Assembly: GCA_005881995.1 (NCBI GenBank)
Contig: VBHV01000606.1
Coordinates: 1 to 5,571, forward strand
Length of the DNA stretch: 5,571 bases
Source of the DNA: Chloroflexota bacterium
GTDB taxonomy: Bacteria > Chloroflexota > Ktedonobacteria > Ktedonobacterales > Ktedonobacteraceae
Reading direction: 5' to 3'
Shown one piece after another: positions 1 to 4,860 of this stretch. Made by a program: the position numbers and the translations under genes. Positions within the stretch are counted from its first letter, which is position 1. Each line of letters starts with the position of its first letter. The notes under the pieces are model-generated. The model was not told the DNA's origin. It saw only the letters and a program-made list of their open reading frames with translations, and ran no database searches.

Positions 1-34
1 AATACGCCGGTACGAACAATAGAAGGCGCGCGAT

Positions 35-394
35 ATGATACGAAAAGTCTCGCATGGCACGATCTTCCCACGAGAAGACGGTAAGATCATAGACGAGCAT
101 TTTGGAGTTCTGCATACCCGGCAGGACTCTTTTAGCCTTGCGCATATGACAGCTCCTCCTGGCTGGCGCGAACCGGCGCAACTGGCCGATTTCGACGAAG
201 TAGTGATAGTAGTGCAGGGCATGCTAGCCATCGAAGCCGATGGTCAGCGCGTGGAAGTTGGCCCGGGCGAGACATGCCAGGTTGAGCGGGGAACCAGGGT
301 GATCTATAGCAATGGCTCTCAGCAGCATCTTTGTGAGTACTGGTCGTTGTGCATGCCTGCATTCCGACCGGAGCGCACAAGCATGGAGGCGTAA
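35..394 (+). CDS. Small single-domain cupin protein, function unknown
   Basis: This 119-residue protein looks like a single cupin (small beta-barrel) domain. The barrel core begins with PPGWREP (residues 41-47), then FDE (53-55) and a VVQGMLAIEADG strand-turn (59-70). A second motif, VGPGETCQVERGTRVIY, lies at 75-91. In classical cupins the first motif carries HxH and the second a further histidine as metal ligands. Here the first motif has no histidine, and the only one near the second (H98) is not in a typical position, so metal binding is doubtful. Related small cupins with a PPGW-EP...FDE pattern are common in Actinobacteria and Chloroflexota and are mostly uncharacterised. The ATG is preceded by AGAAGG with an 8-nt spacer, which supports this start. 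The gene ends 3 bp from the convergent fabI stop. No substrate can be assigned from sequence. Confidence 0.85.
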   Translation: MIRKVSHGTIFPREDGKIIDEHFGVLHTRQDSFSLAHMTAPPGWREPAQLADFDEVVIVVQGMLAIEADGQRVEVGPGETCQVERGTRVIYSNGSQQHLCEYWSLCMPAFRPERTSMEA

Positions 395-397
395 TTT

Positions 398-1171
398 CTA
401 CGCCCCCATGATGTTGTACCCGGCATCCACAAAAAGAATTTCCCCAGTAATGGAGCGAGCCAGAGAACTGTTCAAGAAGAGCGCGGCATCGCCAACGTCG
501 CTCTGTTCGATATTGCGGCGCAGGGGTGATGCTGTTTCAACGTGTCCACGGAAGCTGGTGAAGCCGGAAACTCCGCGCGCCGCCAGCGTATTGAGCGGCC
601 CGGCGGAAATAGCATTGACGCGGATATTGAATTCACCCAATTCATAGGCCAGGTAGCGGACACTGCACTCTAACGCGGCTTTGGCGACGGCCATCACGTT
701 ATACTTTGGCATCACTCGCTCGCTTGCCATATAAGTCAGCGTCAGCATGCTGCCGCCCCCGTTGGCCTGCATCAAAGGCGCGGCACGCCGTGCCGTGGCG
801 ACTAACGAATAGGCGCTGATATCCAGCGCGGTATGAAAACCGGCGCGCGTAGTCTGGTAAAAAGGATTCTCTAACTCCTGAGGAGGAGCGAACGCTACCG
901 AGTGGATGAAGATGTCGAGTTTGCCGTCGAAGAGTTCCCCGACCTGTGCAAACGCGGAATCAATTTGTTCGTCGCTTTGCACGTCGCAGAGAATTGTAGG
1001 GGTGTTGGGAATTTTCTCGGCCAGCTCTTTTACATATTTTTCCATGCGGTCCTGGTAGGTAAAAGCCAACTGCGCACCTTCACGGGCAAAGGCTTGCGCA
1101 ATTGCCCAGCCAATTGACCGGTGGTTGGCAATTCCGGCAATCAGCGCTTTTTTTCCTTCTAATAATGGCAT
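398..1171 (-). CDS. fabI: Enoyl-[acyl-carrier-protein] reductase (NADH), FabI type
   Basis: FabI catalyses the last step of each fatty-acid elongation cycle, the NAD(P)H-dependent reduction of trans-2-enoyl-ACP, in the cytoplasm. The 257-residue length matches the family (E. coli 262). It is a divergent short-chain dehydrogenase. The glycine-rich nucleotide loop is GIANHRSIGWAIA (13-25) and the CDV cofactor-adenine region is at 62-64. The HSVAFAP segment is at 90-96. The FabI active site Y-x6-Y...Y-x6-K corresponds to Y147, Y157 and K164 in TYMASERVMPKYNVMAVAK. The substrate loop ISAGPLNTLAARG is at 188-200, and the C-terminus ITGEILFVDAGYNIMG is typical. The start is set by GAGAGGAG about 6 nt upstream of the ATG. 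The gene is transcribed alone on the minus strand: the gap to the upstream rhodanese is 227 bp, and it converges on the cupin gene. No truncation or missing catalytic residue is visible. Confidence 0.97.
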   Translation of the reverse strand: MPLLEGKKALIAGIANHRSIGWAIAQAFAREGAQLAFTYQDRMEKYVKELAEKIPNTPTILCDVQSDEQIDSAFAQVGELFDGKLDIFIHSVAFAPPQELENPFYQTTRAGFHTALDISAYSLVATARRAAPLMQANGGGSMLTLTYMASERVMPKYNVMAVAKAALECSVRYLAYELGEFNIRVNAISAGPLNTLAARGVSGFTSFRGHVETASPLRRNIEQSDVGDAALFLNSSLARSITGEILFVDAGYNIMGA

Positions 1172-1177
1172 ATGTTT

Positions 1178-1193
1178 ACTCCTCTCAAGAGGA
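1178..1193 (-). promoter_or_regulatory. fabI Shine-Dalgarno within a small potential hairpin
   Basis: On the minus strand the leader reads TCCTC-TTGA-GAGGA, a 5-bp stem with a 4-nt loop (1180-1193). Its 3' arm contains the GAGGAG ribosome-binding site that sets the fabI start. The stem is short and weak; the site is listed mainly because it fixes the start codon. Confidence 0.4.
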
Positions 1194-1201
1194 CGCTATA
1201 C

Positions 1202-1353
1202 GTTCCTTGCAGCCTGCCTGAGCCGTAGGCTAGAGACTTGTTCCTTGCAGCCCTGCTGACGGCGAAGCCGTAGCACGCAGTGCGTTGCAGGGCTGGCTAT
1301 CAATAGGTTCACCATCAGTCCGTTGGCAGACTGGCTATCAAAAGGTCCGCCAT
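1202..1353. repeat. Imperfect 38-bp tandem repeat with nested hairpins
   Basis: Four consecutive 38-bp units can be laid out: 1202-1239, 1240-1277, 1278-1315 and 1316-1353. Units 1 and 2 share an exact 13-mer, GTTCCTTGCAGCC, at their starts, then diverge. Units 3 and 4 agree at about 30 of 38 positions and share CTGGCTATCAA at 1293-1303 and 1331-1341. Across units 2 and 3 there is an inverted repeat, CAGCCCTGC (1248-1256) with GCAGGGCTG (1287-1295). It encloses the small hairpin ACGGC-gaa-GCCGT (1259-1271). No believable gene lies here; the region is the upstream leader of fabI. It resembles a dispersed intergenic palindromic element, but copies elsewhere in the genome cannot be seen from this window. 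Confidence 0.6.
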
Positions 1354-1375
1354 GGCGCGTCCCTTTGAAATAATT

Positions 1376-1396
1376 GTACGATATTTGCACCCGTAC
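1376..1396 (-). terminator. Weak possible terminator after the rhodanese gene
   Basis: Three bases past the rhodanese stop codon, the minus strand forms a 5-bp stem, GTACG/CGTAC, with an 11-nt loop. An A/T-rich stretch follows (AATTATTTC). The stem is short and there is no clean T-run, so the call is tentative. Confidence 0.25.
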
Positions 1397-1398
1397 CG

Positions 1399-1752
1399 TT
1401 ATCGCTCTACCGGGTATCGCCTCATCATCCAGCCATTCATACCATTTGCCAGGTTGTACACCCTTTTCAGACCGGCAACCAGGGCGATCTCTGAAGCCGA
1501 AGCACTGCGCTGCCCGCTCGCGCACACAAAGATGACCTCCTCTTCCTCTGGAAGGTTCAAATCTTTGAGCGCTTTGCCGAATGAGTAGATGCCGTTGATA
1601 GGAACCAGCGTTGCTTCAGGAATATGACCTCGATGCCACTCATCCGGCTGTCGAACGTCGATCACACGCGCACCGGATTCAATCATTTGTTTCGCTTCAT
1701 CTGTACCAATCGTAGTGTATGGAAATGCCTCTTCTTCATCATGGTTGCGCAT
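1399..1752 (-). CDS. Single-domain rhodanese-like sulfurtransferase
   Basis: This 117-residue protein has one rhodanese domain. Single-domain rhodaneses carry a persulfide on a cysteine and pass sulfur to acceptors such as cyanide, thiols or sulfur-carrier proteins. Visible features are ARVIDVRQPDEWHRGHIPEA (28-47), the family's DVR-x-x-x-E-x-x-x-GHIPGA signature, and the active-site loop CASGQR (C77 to R82). These are followed by the usual S-A-x-A helix and the NLANGMNGW segment (100-108). Three ATG codons lie in frame at 1785, 1758 and 1752. GAGGAG sits 7 nt upstream of 1752 but only 1 nt from 1758, so 1752 is the preferred start. The start overlaps the end of the upstream winged-helix-like gene by 14 bp, which implies translational coupling in one operon. 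The physiological sulfur acceptor cannot be told from sequence. Confidence 0.92.
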   Translation of the reverse strand: MRNHDEEEAFPYTTIGTDEAKQMIESGARVIDVRQPDEWHRGHIPEATLVPINGIYSFGKALKDLNLPEEEEVIFVCASGQRSASASEIALVAGLKRVYNLANGMNGWMMRRYPVER

Positions 1753-2014
1753 GTTCATTCTCCTCGTTTTGCTTGTGTTCTGCATCGTATTGTTCTAGCC
1801 AGAGACGGCCATAGGTGGTCAAGCTCAACACAAACTCGTCACCGATAAAGTTCATCGTAAGCAAGCCCTGGTCTTCCATATCCCGAAAGTCATCGGTGAT
1901 CAGAAAGTAGTGGGGGACCAGGCGTGAAAGATCGCTTTCCGGCAATTGTTTCCAAATCAGTAATTCACGTATGACCGCCGCATATTTGGGGGTGCTATCA
2001 TCAACTGCTCGCAT
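1739..2014 (-). CDS. Small winged-helix-like protein of unknown function
   Basis: This protein of about 91 residues is rich in charged residues and has no signal peptide or membrane segment. The order is a helical N-terminus (YAAVIRELLIWKQL, 11-24), a segment that could be helix-turn-helix (PESDLSRLVPHYFLITDDFRDMEDQGLL, 25-52), then NFIGDEFVLSLTTYGRLWLEQ (54-74). The last part resembles the beta-wing and closing helix of winged-helix DNA-binding proteins (pattern: LE-x-x-GL ... hydrophobic ... LT-x-x-G-x-x-x-L). That fold is an inference from pattern only. A longer GTG start at 2059 is possible, but AGGAAGG lies 5 nt upstream of the ATG at 2014, so 2014 is preferred. It is the first gene of a two-gene operon with the rhodanese, overlapping it by 14 bp. 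It could be a thiol- or sulfur-responsive regulator or a partner of the rhodanese; nothing in the sequence proves this. Confidence 0.7.
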   Translation of the reverse strand: MRAVDDSTPKYAAVIRELLIWKQLPESDLSRLVPHYFLITDDFRDMEDQGLLTMNFIGDEFVLSLTTYGRLWLEQYDAEHKQNEENEHAQP

Positions 2015-2075
2015 AAACGCCTTCCTCACTTCGAATAATCTCAAGTGCGTTCCCGACACCTTGCTCGCCTCTGGT

Positions 2076-2201
2076 GTAGGGACAAGGGGCGGAGCGGTGT
2101 GGAGTGGGGGCCTTGTGCTTGTCCTGCGTATCTGTTCGCTTCATCCAGGGAGGACAAGCACAAGGCCCCCGCCCATCTGCCCCACTTCCCCTTGTCCCTA
2201 C
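2076..2201. repeat. 126-bp interrupted palindrome in the divergent intergenic gap
   Basis: The outer arms are GTAGGGACAAGGGG (2076-2089) and its exact reverse complement (2188-2201). The inner arms are an exact 20-bp inverted repeat, GGGGGCCTTGTGCTTGTCCT (2106-2125), with its complement at 2151-2170 and a 25-nt loop between. The 16-17 nt between outer and inner arms do not pair well. No run of T follows on either strand, so it is not an obvious terminator. It fills much of the 327-bp gene-free stretch 2015-2341. The rest of that stretch shows only ribosome-binding sites and the candidate hutI promoter. It may be a miniature palindromic or MITE-like element; no flanking target-site duplication is evident. 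Confidence 0.75.
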
Positions 2202-2254
2202 GTTTTACCAATGACAGTGTATCAAATCTGCCTCTAATGAGCAAGCAGTGCCTA

Positions 2255-2284
2255 TCGACGGGCAGGCTCCATGTGTGTTATAAC
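2255..2284 (+). promoter_or_regulatory. Candidate sigma-70-type promoter for hutI
   Basis: TCGACG (2255-2260) as -35 (4 of 6 consensus bases) and TATAAC (2279-2284) as -10 (5 of 6) are separated by 18 nt. They lie about 55 bp ahead of the hutI start, between the palindrome and the gene. This is a match by eye only. Confidence 0.4.
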
Positions 2285-2324
2285 AGGGGAGAAATGCAGG
2301 GCGAGATCTAGCCGCCCTTACACC

Positions 2325-2334
2325 AGGAAGGAGG
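2325..2334 (+). promoter_or_regulatory. Strong ribosome-binding site of hutI
   Basis: AGGAAGGAGG lies 7 nt upstream of the ATG at 2342. It favours this start over the adjacent in-frame ATG at 2345. Confidence 0.8.
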
Positions 2335-2341
2335 CATAGTC

Positions 2342-3547
2342 ATGATGCCCGATCCATCCCAAGCGCGTATTCAAGCCGATACAGTCATACGCAATATTCG
2401 TCAACTTGTTACTATCGCCCAGCAGCCCATCACAGAGGCGGCTGGTCAATTACAGATCATGTCTGATGCCGCTATTGCGGTCCATCACGGTGAAATCGTC
2501 TGGATTGGCCACGATGACGAAGCAGAACCAATGTTCCAACATGATACAACAGGCAAGCCACGTGAAATTACCATTATTGATGCCCAGGGCGCAGTTGTTA
2601 CTCCAGGGTTAGTAGATTCACACACTCACCTGGTATTTGCTGGCGACCGGGCCGAGGAGTTTCACCTGCGCCGCGGTGGAGTGAGCTACGGTGAATTGCT
2701 TGCGCAGGGCCGCGGCATTCTAACAACCATGCAGGCAACGCGCAGCGCGGATACCGAAGGCCTGGACAAGATCACGGAAGAGACCTGCTTGCGTATTATT
2801 AACAACTTGAATGCCATGGAAGCCATCCCTGCAAACCAGCGCAGCCGTGTGCGCGTGGTACCGACATTCCTGGGAGCGCACAGTATACCGCCTGAGTACA
2901 GGAGCAATCGCGGCGCTTATATAGATTTGATCGTCGAAGTGATGCTGCCATCGTTCGTCGGGCTGGCCCATTTCTGTGATGTCTTCTGTGAGCGCGAGGC
3001 TTTCACGCTGGAAGAGAGTCGTCGTATACTTACTCGCGCTAAAGAACTGGGCTATAAGCTGAAAATCCATGCCGATCAGTTGAGCGCGTCGGGCGGTGCG
3101 CAACTTGCCGCAGAACTGGGCGCGACTTCTGCCGACCACCTCGATTTTGCCAGTGATGCGGACCTGGATGCCATGCGCGAGGCTGGTGTAGTGGCCACAC
3201 TGTTACCCGGCTGTTCGTATACATTGAGAAGTCCGTATCCATCAGCGCGGCGTTTGCTGGATCGCGGCTTATCTGTCGCGCTGGCAACCGATTTTAACCC
3301 GGGCACCTCCTACTGTGAAAATATGCAGATGATACTTGGTCTTGCCATGTCCTCGATGGGTATGACTCTGGAGGAAGCATTGACAGCATCCACCATCAAT
3401 GGTGCACGCGCGCTGGCCTTGCACGAGCAGATTGGCAGTATCGAAGTGGGCAAACGCTGTGAACTCGCTTTCTGGTCTATTTCGGACTATCACGAAATCG
3501 GCTATCATTTCGGCGTCAACCTGGTACAATCGGTGCTGATTTCTTAA
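2342..3547 (+). CDS. hutI: Imidazolonepropionase with an internal deletion
   Basis: HutI is a metal-dependent amidohydrolase (TIM barrel) that hydrolyses 4-imidazolone-5-propanoate to N-formimino-L-glutamate in histidine breakdown. Visible ligands are metal-binding H94 and H96 (VDSHTH), H243 (KIHADQ) and D317 (ATDFNPG). Substrate residues by family alignment are R103, H180 (GAH), Q246, H266, N319, G321 and T322. The product is 401 residues; B. subtilis HutI is about 421. Compared with the family as I remember it, about 27 residues are missing after TRSADTEGL (residue 141). The lost part covers a barrel helix and the strand GTTTxExKSGYGL, whose tyrosine contacts the substrate. The reading frame continues with DKITEETCLRI, corresponding to the helix after that strand. 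Roughly 8 extra residues occur before VVPTFLGAH, and the C-terminus stops about 10 residues early (GVNLVQSVLIS). The fold and activity are therefore doubtful despite an intact frame. Confidence 0.9.
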   Translation: MMPDPSQARIQADTVIRNIRQLVTIAQQPITEAAGQLQIMSDAAIAVHHGEIVWIGHDDEAEPMFQHDTTGKPREITIIDAQGAVVTPGLVDSHTHLVFAGDRAEEFHLRRGGVSYGELLAQGRGILTTMQATRSADTEGLDKITEETCLRIINNLNAMEAIPANQRSRVRVVPTFLGAHSIPPEYRSNRGAYIDLIVEVMLPSFVGLAHFCDVFCEREAFTLEESRRILTRAKELGYKLKIHADQLSASGGAQLAAELGATSADHLDFASDADLDAMREAGVVATLLPGCSYTLRSPYPSARRLLDRGLSVALATDFNPGTSYCENMQMILGLAMSSMGMTLEEALTASTINGARALALHEQIGSIEVGKRCELAFWSISDYHEIGYHFGVNLVQSVLIS

Positions 3548-3571
3548 CGAACTCGTATCATAAACATGATC

Positions 3572-3599
3572 TTTACAGATCGCGTCTTCGTACTATTAT
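3572..3599 (+). promoter_or_regulatory. Candidate promoter of the CDP-alcohol phosphatidyltransferase gene
   Basis: TTTACA (3572-3577, 5 of 6 consensus) and TATTAT (3594-3599, 5 of 6) have a 16-nt spacer. Transcription would begin near 3606 and read straight through both parS sites (3611-3662) into the gene. This was found by eye. Confidence 0.4.
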
Positions 3600-3610
3600 T
3601 TAGGGTTAAA

Positions 3611-3626
3611 TGTTTCACGTGAAACA
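3611..3626. promoter_or_regulatory. parS: parS centromere-like site 1
   Basis: The perfect 16-bp palindrome TGTTTCACGTGAAACA matches the widely conserved bacterial chromosomal parS sequence bound by ParB. It extends to an 18-bp palindrome with the flanking A and T (3610-3627). ParB loads here as a CTP-dependent clamp and spreads along the DNA, and ParA then moves the complex during chromosome segregation. No parA or parB gene is in the window. Confidence 0.93.
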
Positions 3627-3646
3627 TTCCATCTTCCCCGGCCTGA

Positions 3647-3662
3647 TGTTTCACGTGAAACA
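3647..3662. promoter_or_regulatory. parS: parS centromere-like site 2
   Basis: This is a second perfect copy of TGTTTCACGTGAAACA, again extended to 18 bp by A/T (3646-3663). Its centre is 36 bp from that of the first site. It lies 25 bp before the preferred start codon of the phosphatidyltransferase gene. Two exact copies this close together make a chance match very unlikely. Confidence 0.93.
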
Positions 3663-3687
3663 TCAACATTTCTAAGGGATGTGCACA

Positions 3688-4590
3688 TTGGCTTCGACGC
3701 TTCCCAGTGAAAACCAGTTGGTTGTCGATTTGTTGGCAACGCTGCGCAGCGAAAAGTTTAGCCTGCGAGCATGGATACGTTTTCTTGGTCGTTCATGGGA
3801 AATGTCGTGTCGTACCGCTCATGACAATCCAACGCTGAAACGTTCCTGGATGCGCGTTTTGCTCTTCATAAGCTTGTTGGCAATCGCTCTATTGCTAGCC
3901 TGCGCTGTTTTTGAGGGACTCCCGGTTGCGCTGCACCTCCTTCCCGGGTTATTGTTTTGTGTCGTGTGGCAGCAAAGCGACCTCTTCTGGCATCTTGGAT
4001 TGAATCGGTGGTCGCAGCTGGGAGGAACAGGCAAACTCTTTCCAGTTATTGGTACAGCTAACATCTGCACACAATTAAGGGGATTAGGAGCATGCTTCTT
4101 GTTCGGTAGGCTGATTGGTGGAGTGACAACGCCAACTGGAGTGGCCTTGCTGATTTTTCTGGGCGGTATCGTTACTGATATCCTGGATGGACAGATTGCC
4201 CGGCGCACCTGTACTCAGAGCAAATTGGGCCAGATCACCGATAGTGAAGCCGACTTTTGCCTGTACCTCGCACTCACCATTATCTTGATGCAGCATGGTG
4301 TCTTACCTTTGTGGTTGGGCATGGTTATGCTGCTGCGTTTTCTCATTCCATTTTTTGTGGCGCTGGCCAGTTATTTCCTCTTTGCTCATCCTGTTCGTTT
4401 CGGTTCGACTATCTGGGGGAAATATGCAGGGCTGGCGCAAAGCCTCTACTTCTTTGTATTGCTTGTTCCTACTCAGTTTACGTTCCTCGCAAGATGGTTG
4501 CACCTACCATTGTTGGTAGTGACGCTTGCTTTGCTTATCGTGGCACCTGTTGCCCAGATAGTAGTCAACCTGAAAGCGCTACGTGCGTGA
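3688..4590 (+). CDS. Membrane CDP-alcohol phosphatidyltransferase family protein
   Basis: This family joins a CDP-linked lipid (or CDP-alcohol) to an alcohol in the cytoplasmic membrane, as in phospholipid head-group synthesis (PgsA, Cls-like, PIS). The signature DGx2ARx8Gx3Dx3D is complete. Counting from the TTG start, it runs D167-G168, A171-R172, G181, D185, D189, with D164 three residues before it. These aspartates bind the metal and the CDP group. A GTANICTQLRG segment before it corresponds to the usual N-x-x-T-x-x-R helix start. About six to eight hydrophobic stretches are seen, at roughly 55-77, 80-95, 130-165, 190-230, 250-270 and 275-295. The first 50 residues are polar and longer than in typical 180-200-residue PgsA, making a 300-residue protein. 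Start choice: AAGGG (3674-3678) is 9 nt before TTG 3688 but abuts ATG 3679, which would add only three residues. The head-group substrate cannot be assigned. Confidence 0.9.
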   Translation: MASTLPSENQLVVDLLATLRSEKFSLRAWIRFLGRSWEMSCRTAHDNPTLKRSWMRVLLFISLLAIALLLACAVFEGLPVALHLLPGLLFCVVWQQSDLFWHLGLNRWSQLGGTGKLFPVIGTANICTQLRGLGACFLFGRLIGGVTTPTGVALLIFLGGIVTDILDGQIARRTCTQSKLGQITDSEADFCLYLALTIILMQHGVLPLWLGMVMLLRFLIPFFVALASYFLFAHPVRFGSTIWGKYAGLAQSLYFFVLLVPTQFTFLARWLHLPLLVVTLALLIVAPVAQIVVNLKALRA

Positions 4591-4610
4591 TACCGGATAC
4601 GTCACTTTTT
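4583..4610 (+). terminator. Weak possible terminator overlapping the phosphatidyltransferase stop
   Basis: GTGCGT pairs with ACGTCAC around one bulged base, and TTTTT follows at 4606-4610. The stem is short and overlaps the stop codon. It is the only T-run near the gene end, but its strength is questionable. Confidence 0.25.
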
Positions 4611-4619
4611 GCAAAGAGC

Positions 4620-4713
4620 TGCATGGCTGGGGCAAGCCCAGCCACTACTATACACGAATACACTAGCAGCGAAGCCGAAGTATAGTAGTGGCTGGGCTTG
4701 CCCCAGCCATGCA
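4620..4713. repeat. Perfect 34-bp inverted repeat with self-palindromic arms
   Basis: Arms 4620-4653 and 4680-4713 are exact reverse complements over 34 bp, enclosing a 26-nt loop. Each arm is itself palindromic: TGGCTGGG-gcaag-CCCAGCCA (4624-4644, and its mirror at 4689-4709). The DNA could therefore form one long cruciform or two side-by-side hairpins. No T-run follows on either strand. The loop contains GCGAAGCCG, a 9-mer also found in the repeat upstream of fabI (1262-1270). It may be a small non-coding mobile palindrome (MITE- or REP-like), or a structure that blocks read-through between the phosphatidyltransferase gene and hutH. Confidence 0.9.
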
Positions 4714-4782
4714 AATGTGACACACACCCATGCAAACGTGACGAACGCCTATGTGAAAATGTGACGAACACCTATGTGCATC
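4709..4782 (+). repeat. Three and a half imperfect tandem repeats before the hutH promoter
   Basis: The units are 4709-4729 (21 bp), 4730-4750 (21 bp) and 4751-4773 (23 bp, with a TG insertion), then a partial fourth at 4774-4782. The shared pattern is ATG-(TG)-CAAAYGTGACGAACRCCT. The array ends 7 bp before the proposed -35 of hutH, a position suited to repeated operator sites. The first unit overlaps the last bases of the long inverted repeat. A role as a regulator-binding array is inferred from position only. Confidence 0.65.
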
Positions 4783-4789
4783 TATATCA

Positions 4790-4819
4790 TTTACGCGGCT
4801 ACTTCCCATCTGCTACAAT
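4790..4819 (+). promoter_or_regulatory. Candidate extended -10 promoter for hutH
   Basis: TGCTACAAT (4811-4819) is an extended -10 element (TGn plus TACAAT, 5 of 6 consensus). TTTACG (4790-4795, 4 of 6) lies 18 nt upstream of the TACAAT hexamer as -35. Transcription would begin near 4826, about 35 nt before the hutH start. This suggests hutH has its own promoter rather than reading through from the upstream gene. Confidence 0.55.
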
Positions 4820-4860
4820 GCTTACAAGAGGCATCGCAGCCAGAAAGGATCACTTCTCAG

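Noticed and set aside
892..894. FabI has alanine at the position of E. coli G93, where mutations give triclosan resistance.
   Set aside because: Alanine is the natural residue here in several triclosan-sensitive FabI proteins, such as that of Staphylococcus aureus, so it does not indicate resistance.
1196..1525. A 109-codon open frame on the minus strand across the fabI-rhodanese gap.
   Set aside because: It overlaps the rhodanese in another frame, runs through repeats, and shows no family pattern and no convincing ribosome-binding site.
2041..2311. Several open frames of 67-88 codons on both strands across the divergent gap.
   Set aside because: They are created by the GC-rich palindrome, have low-complexity products and lack ribosome-binding sites.
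2554..2569. CCACGTGAAA inside hutI resembles part of a parS site.
   Set aside because: Only the core and one side match (about 10 of 16 bases), and it lacks the palindromic outer bases.
4620..4713. Long inverted repeat considered as an intrinsic terminator.
   Set aside because: There is no T-run after either arm, and the 26-nt loop and 34-bp arms are larger than usual; a read-through block remains possible but unproven.
4709..4782. Tandem repeats considered as a CRISPR array.
   Set aside because: The units are adjacent without spacers, the repeats are imperfect, and no cas gene is present.
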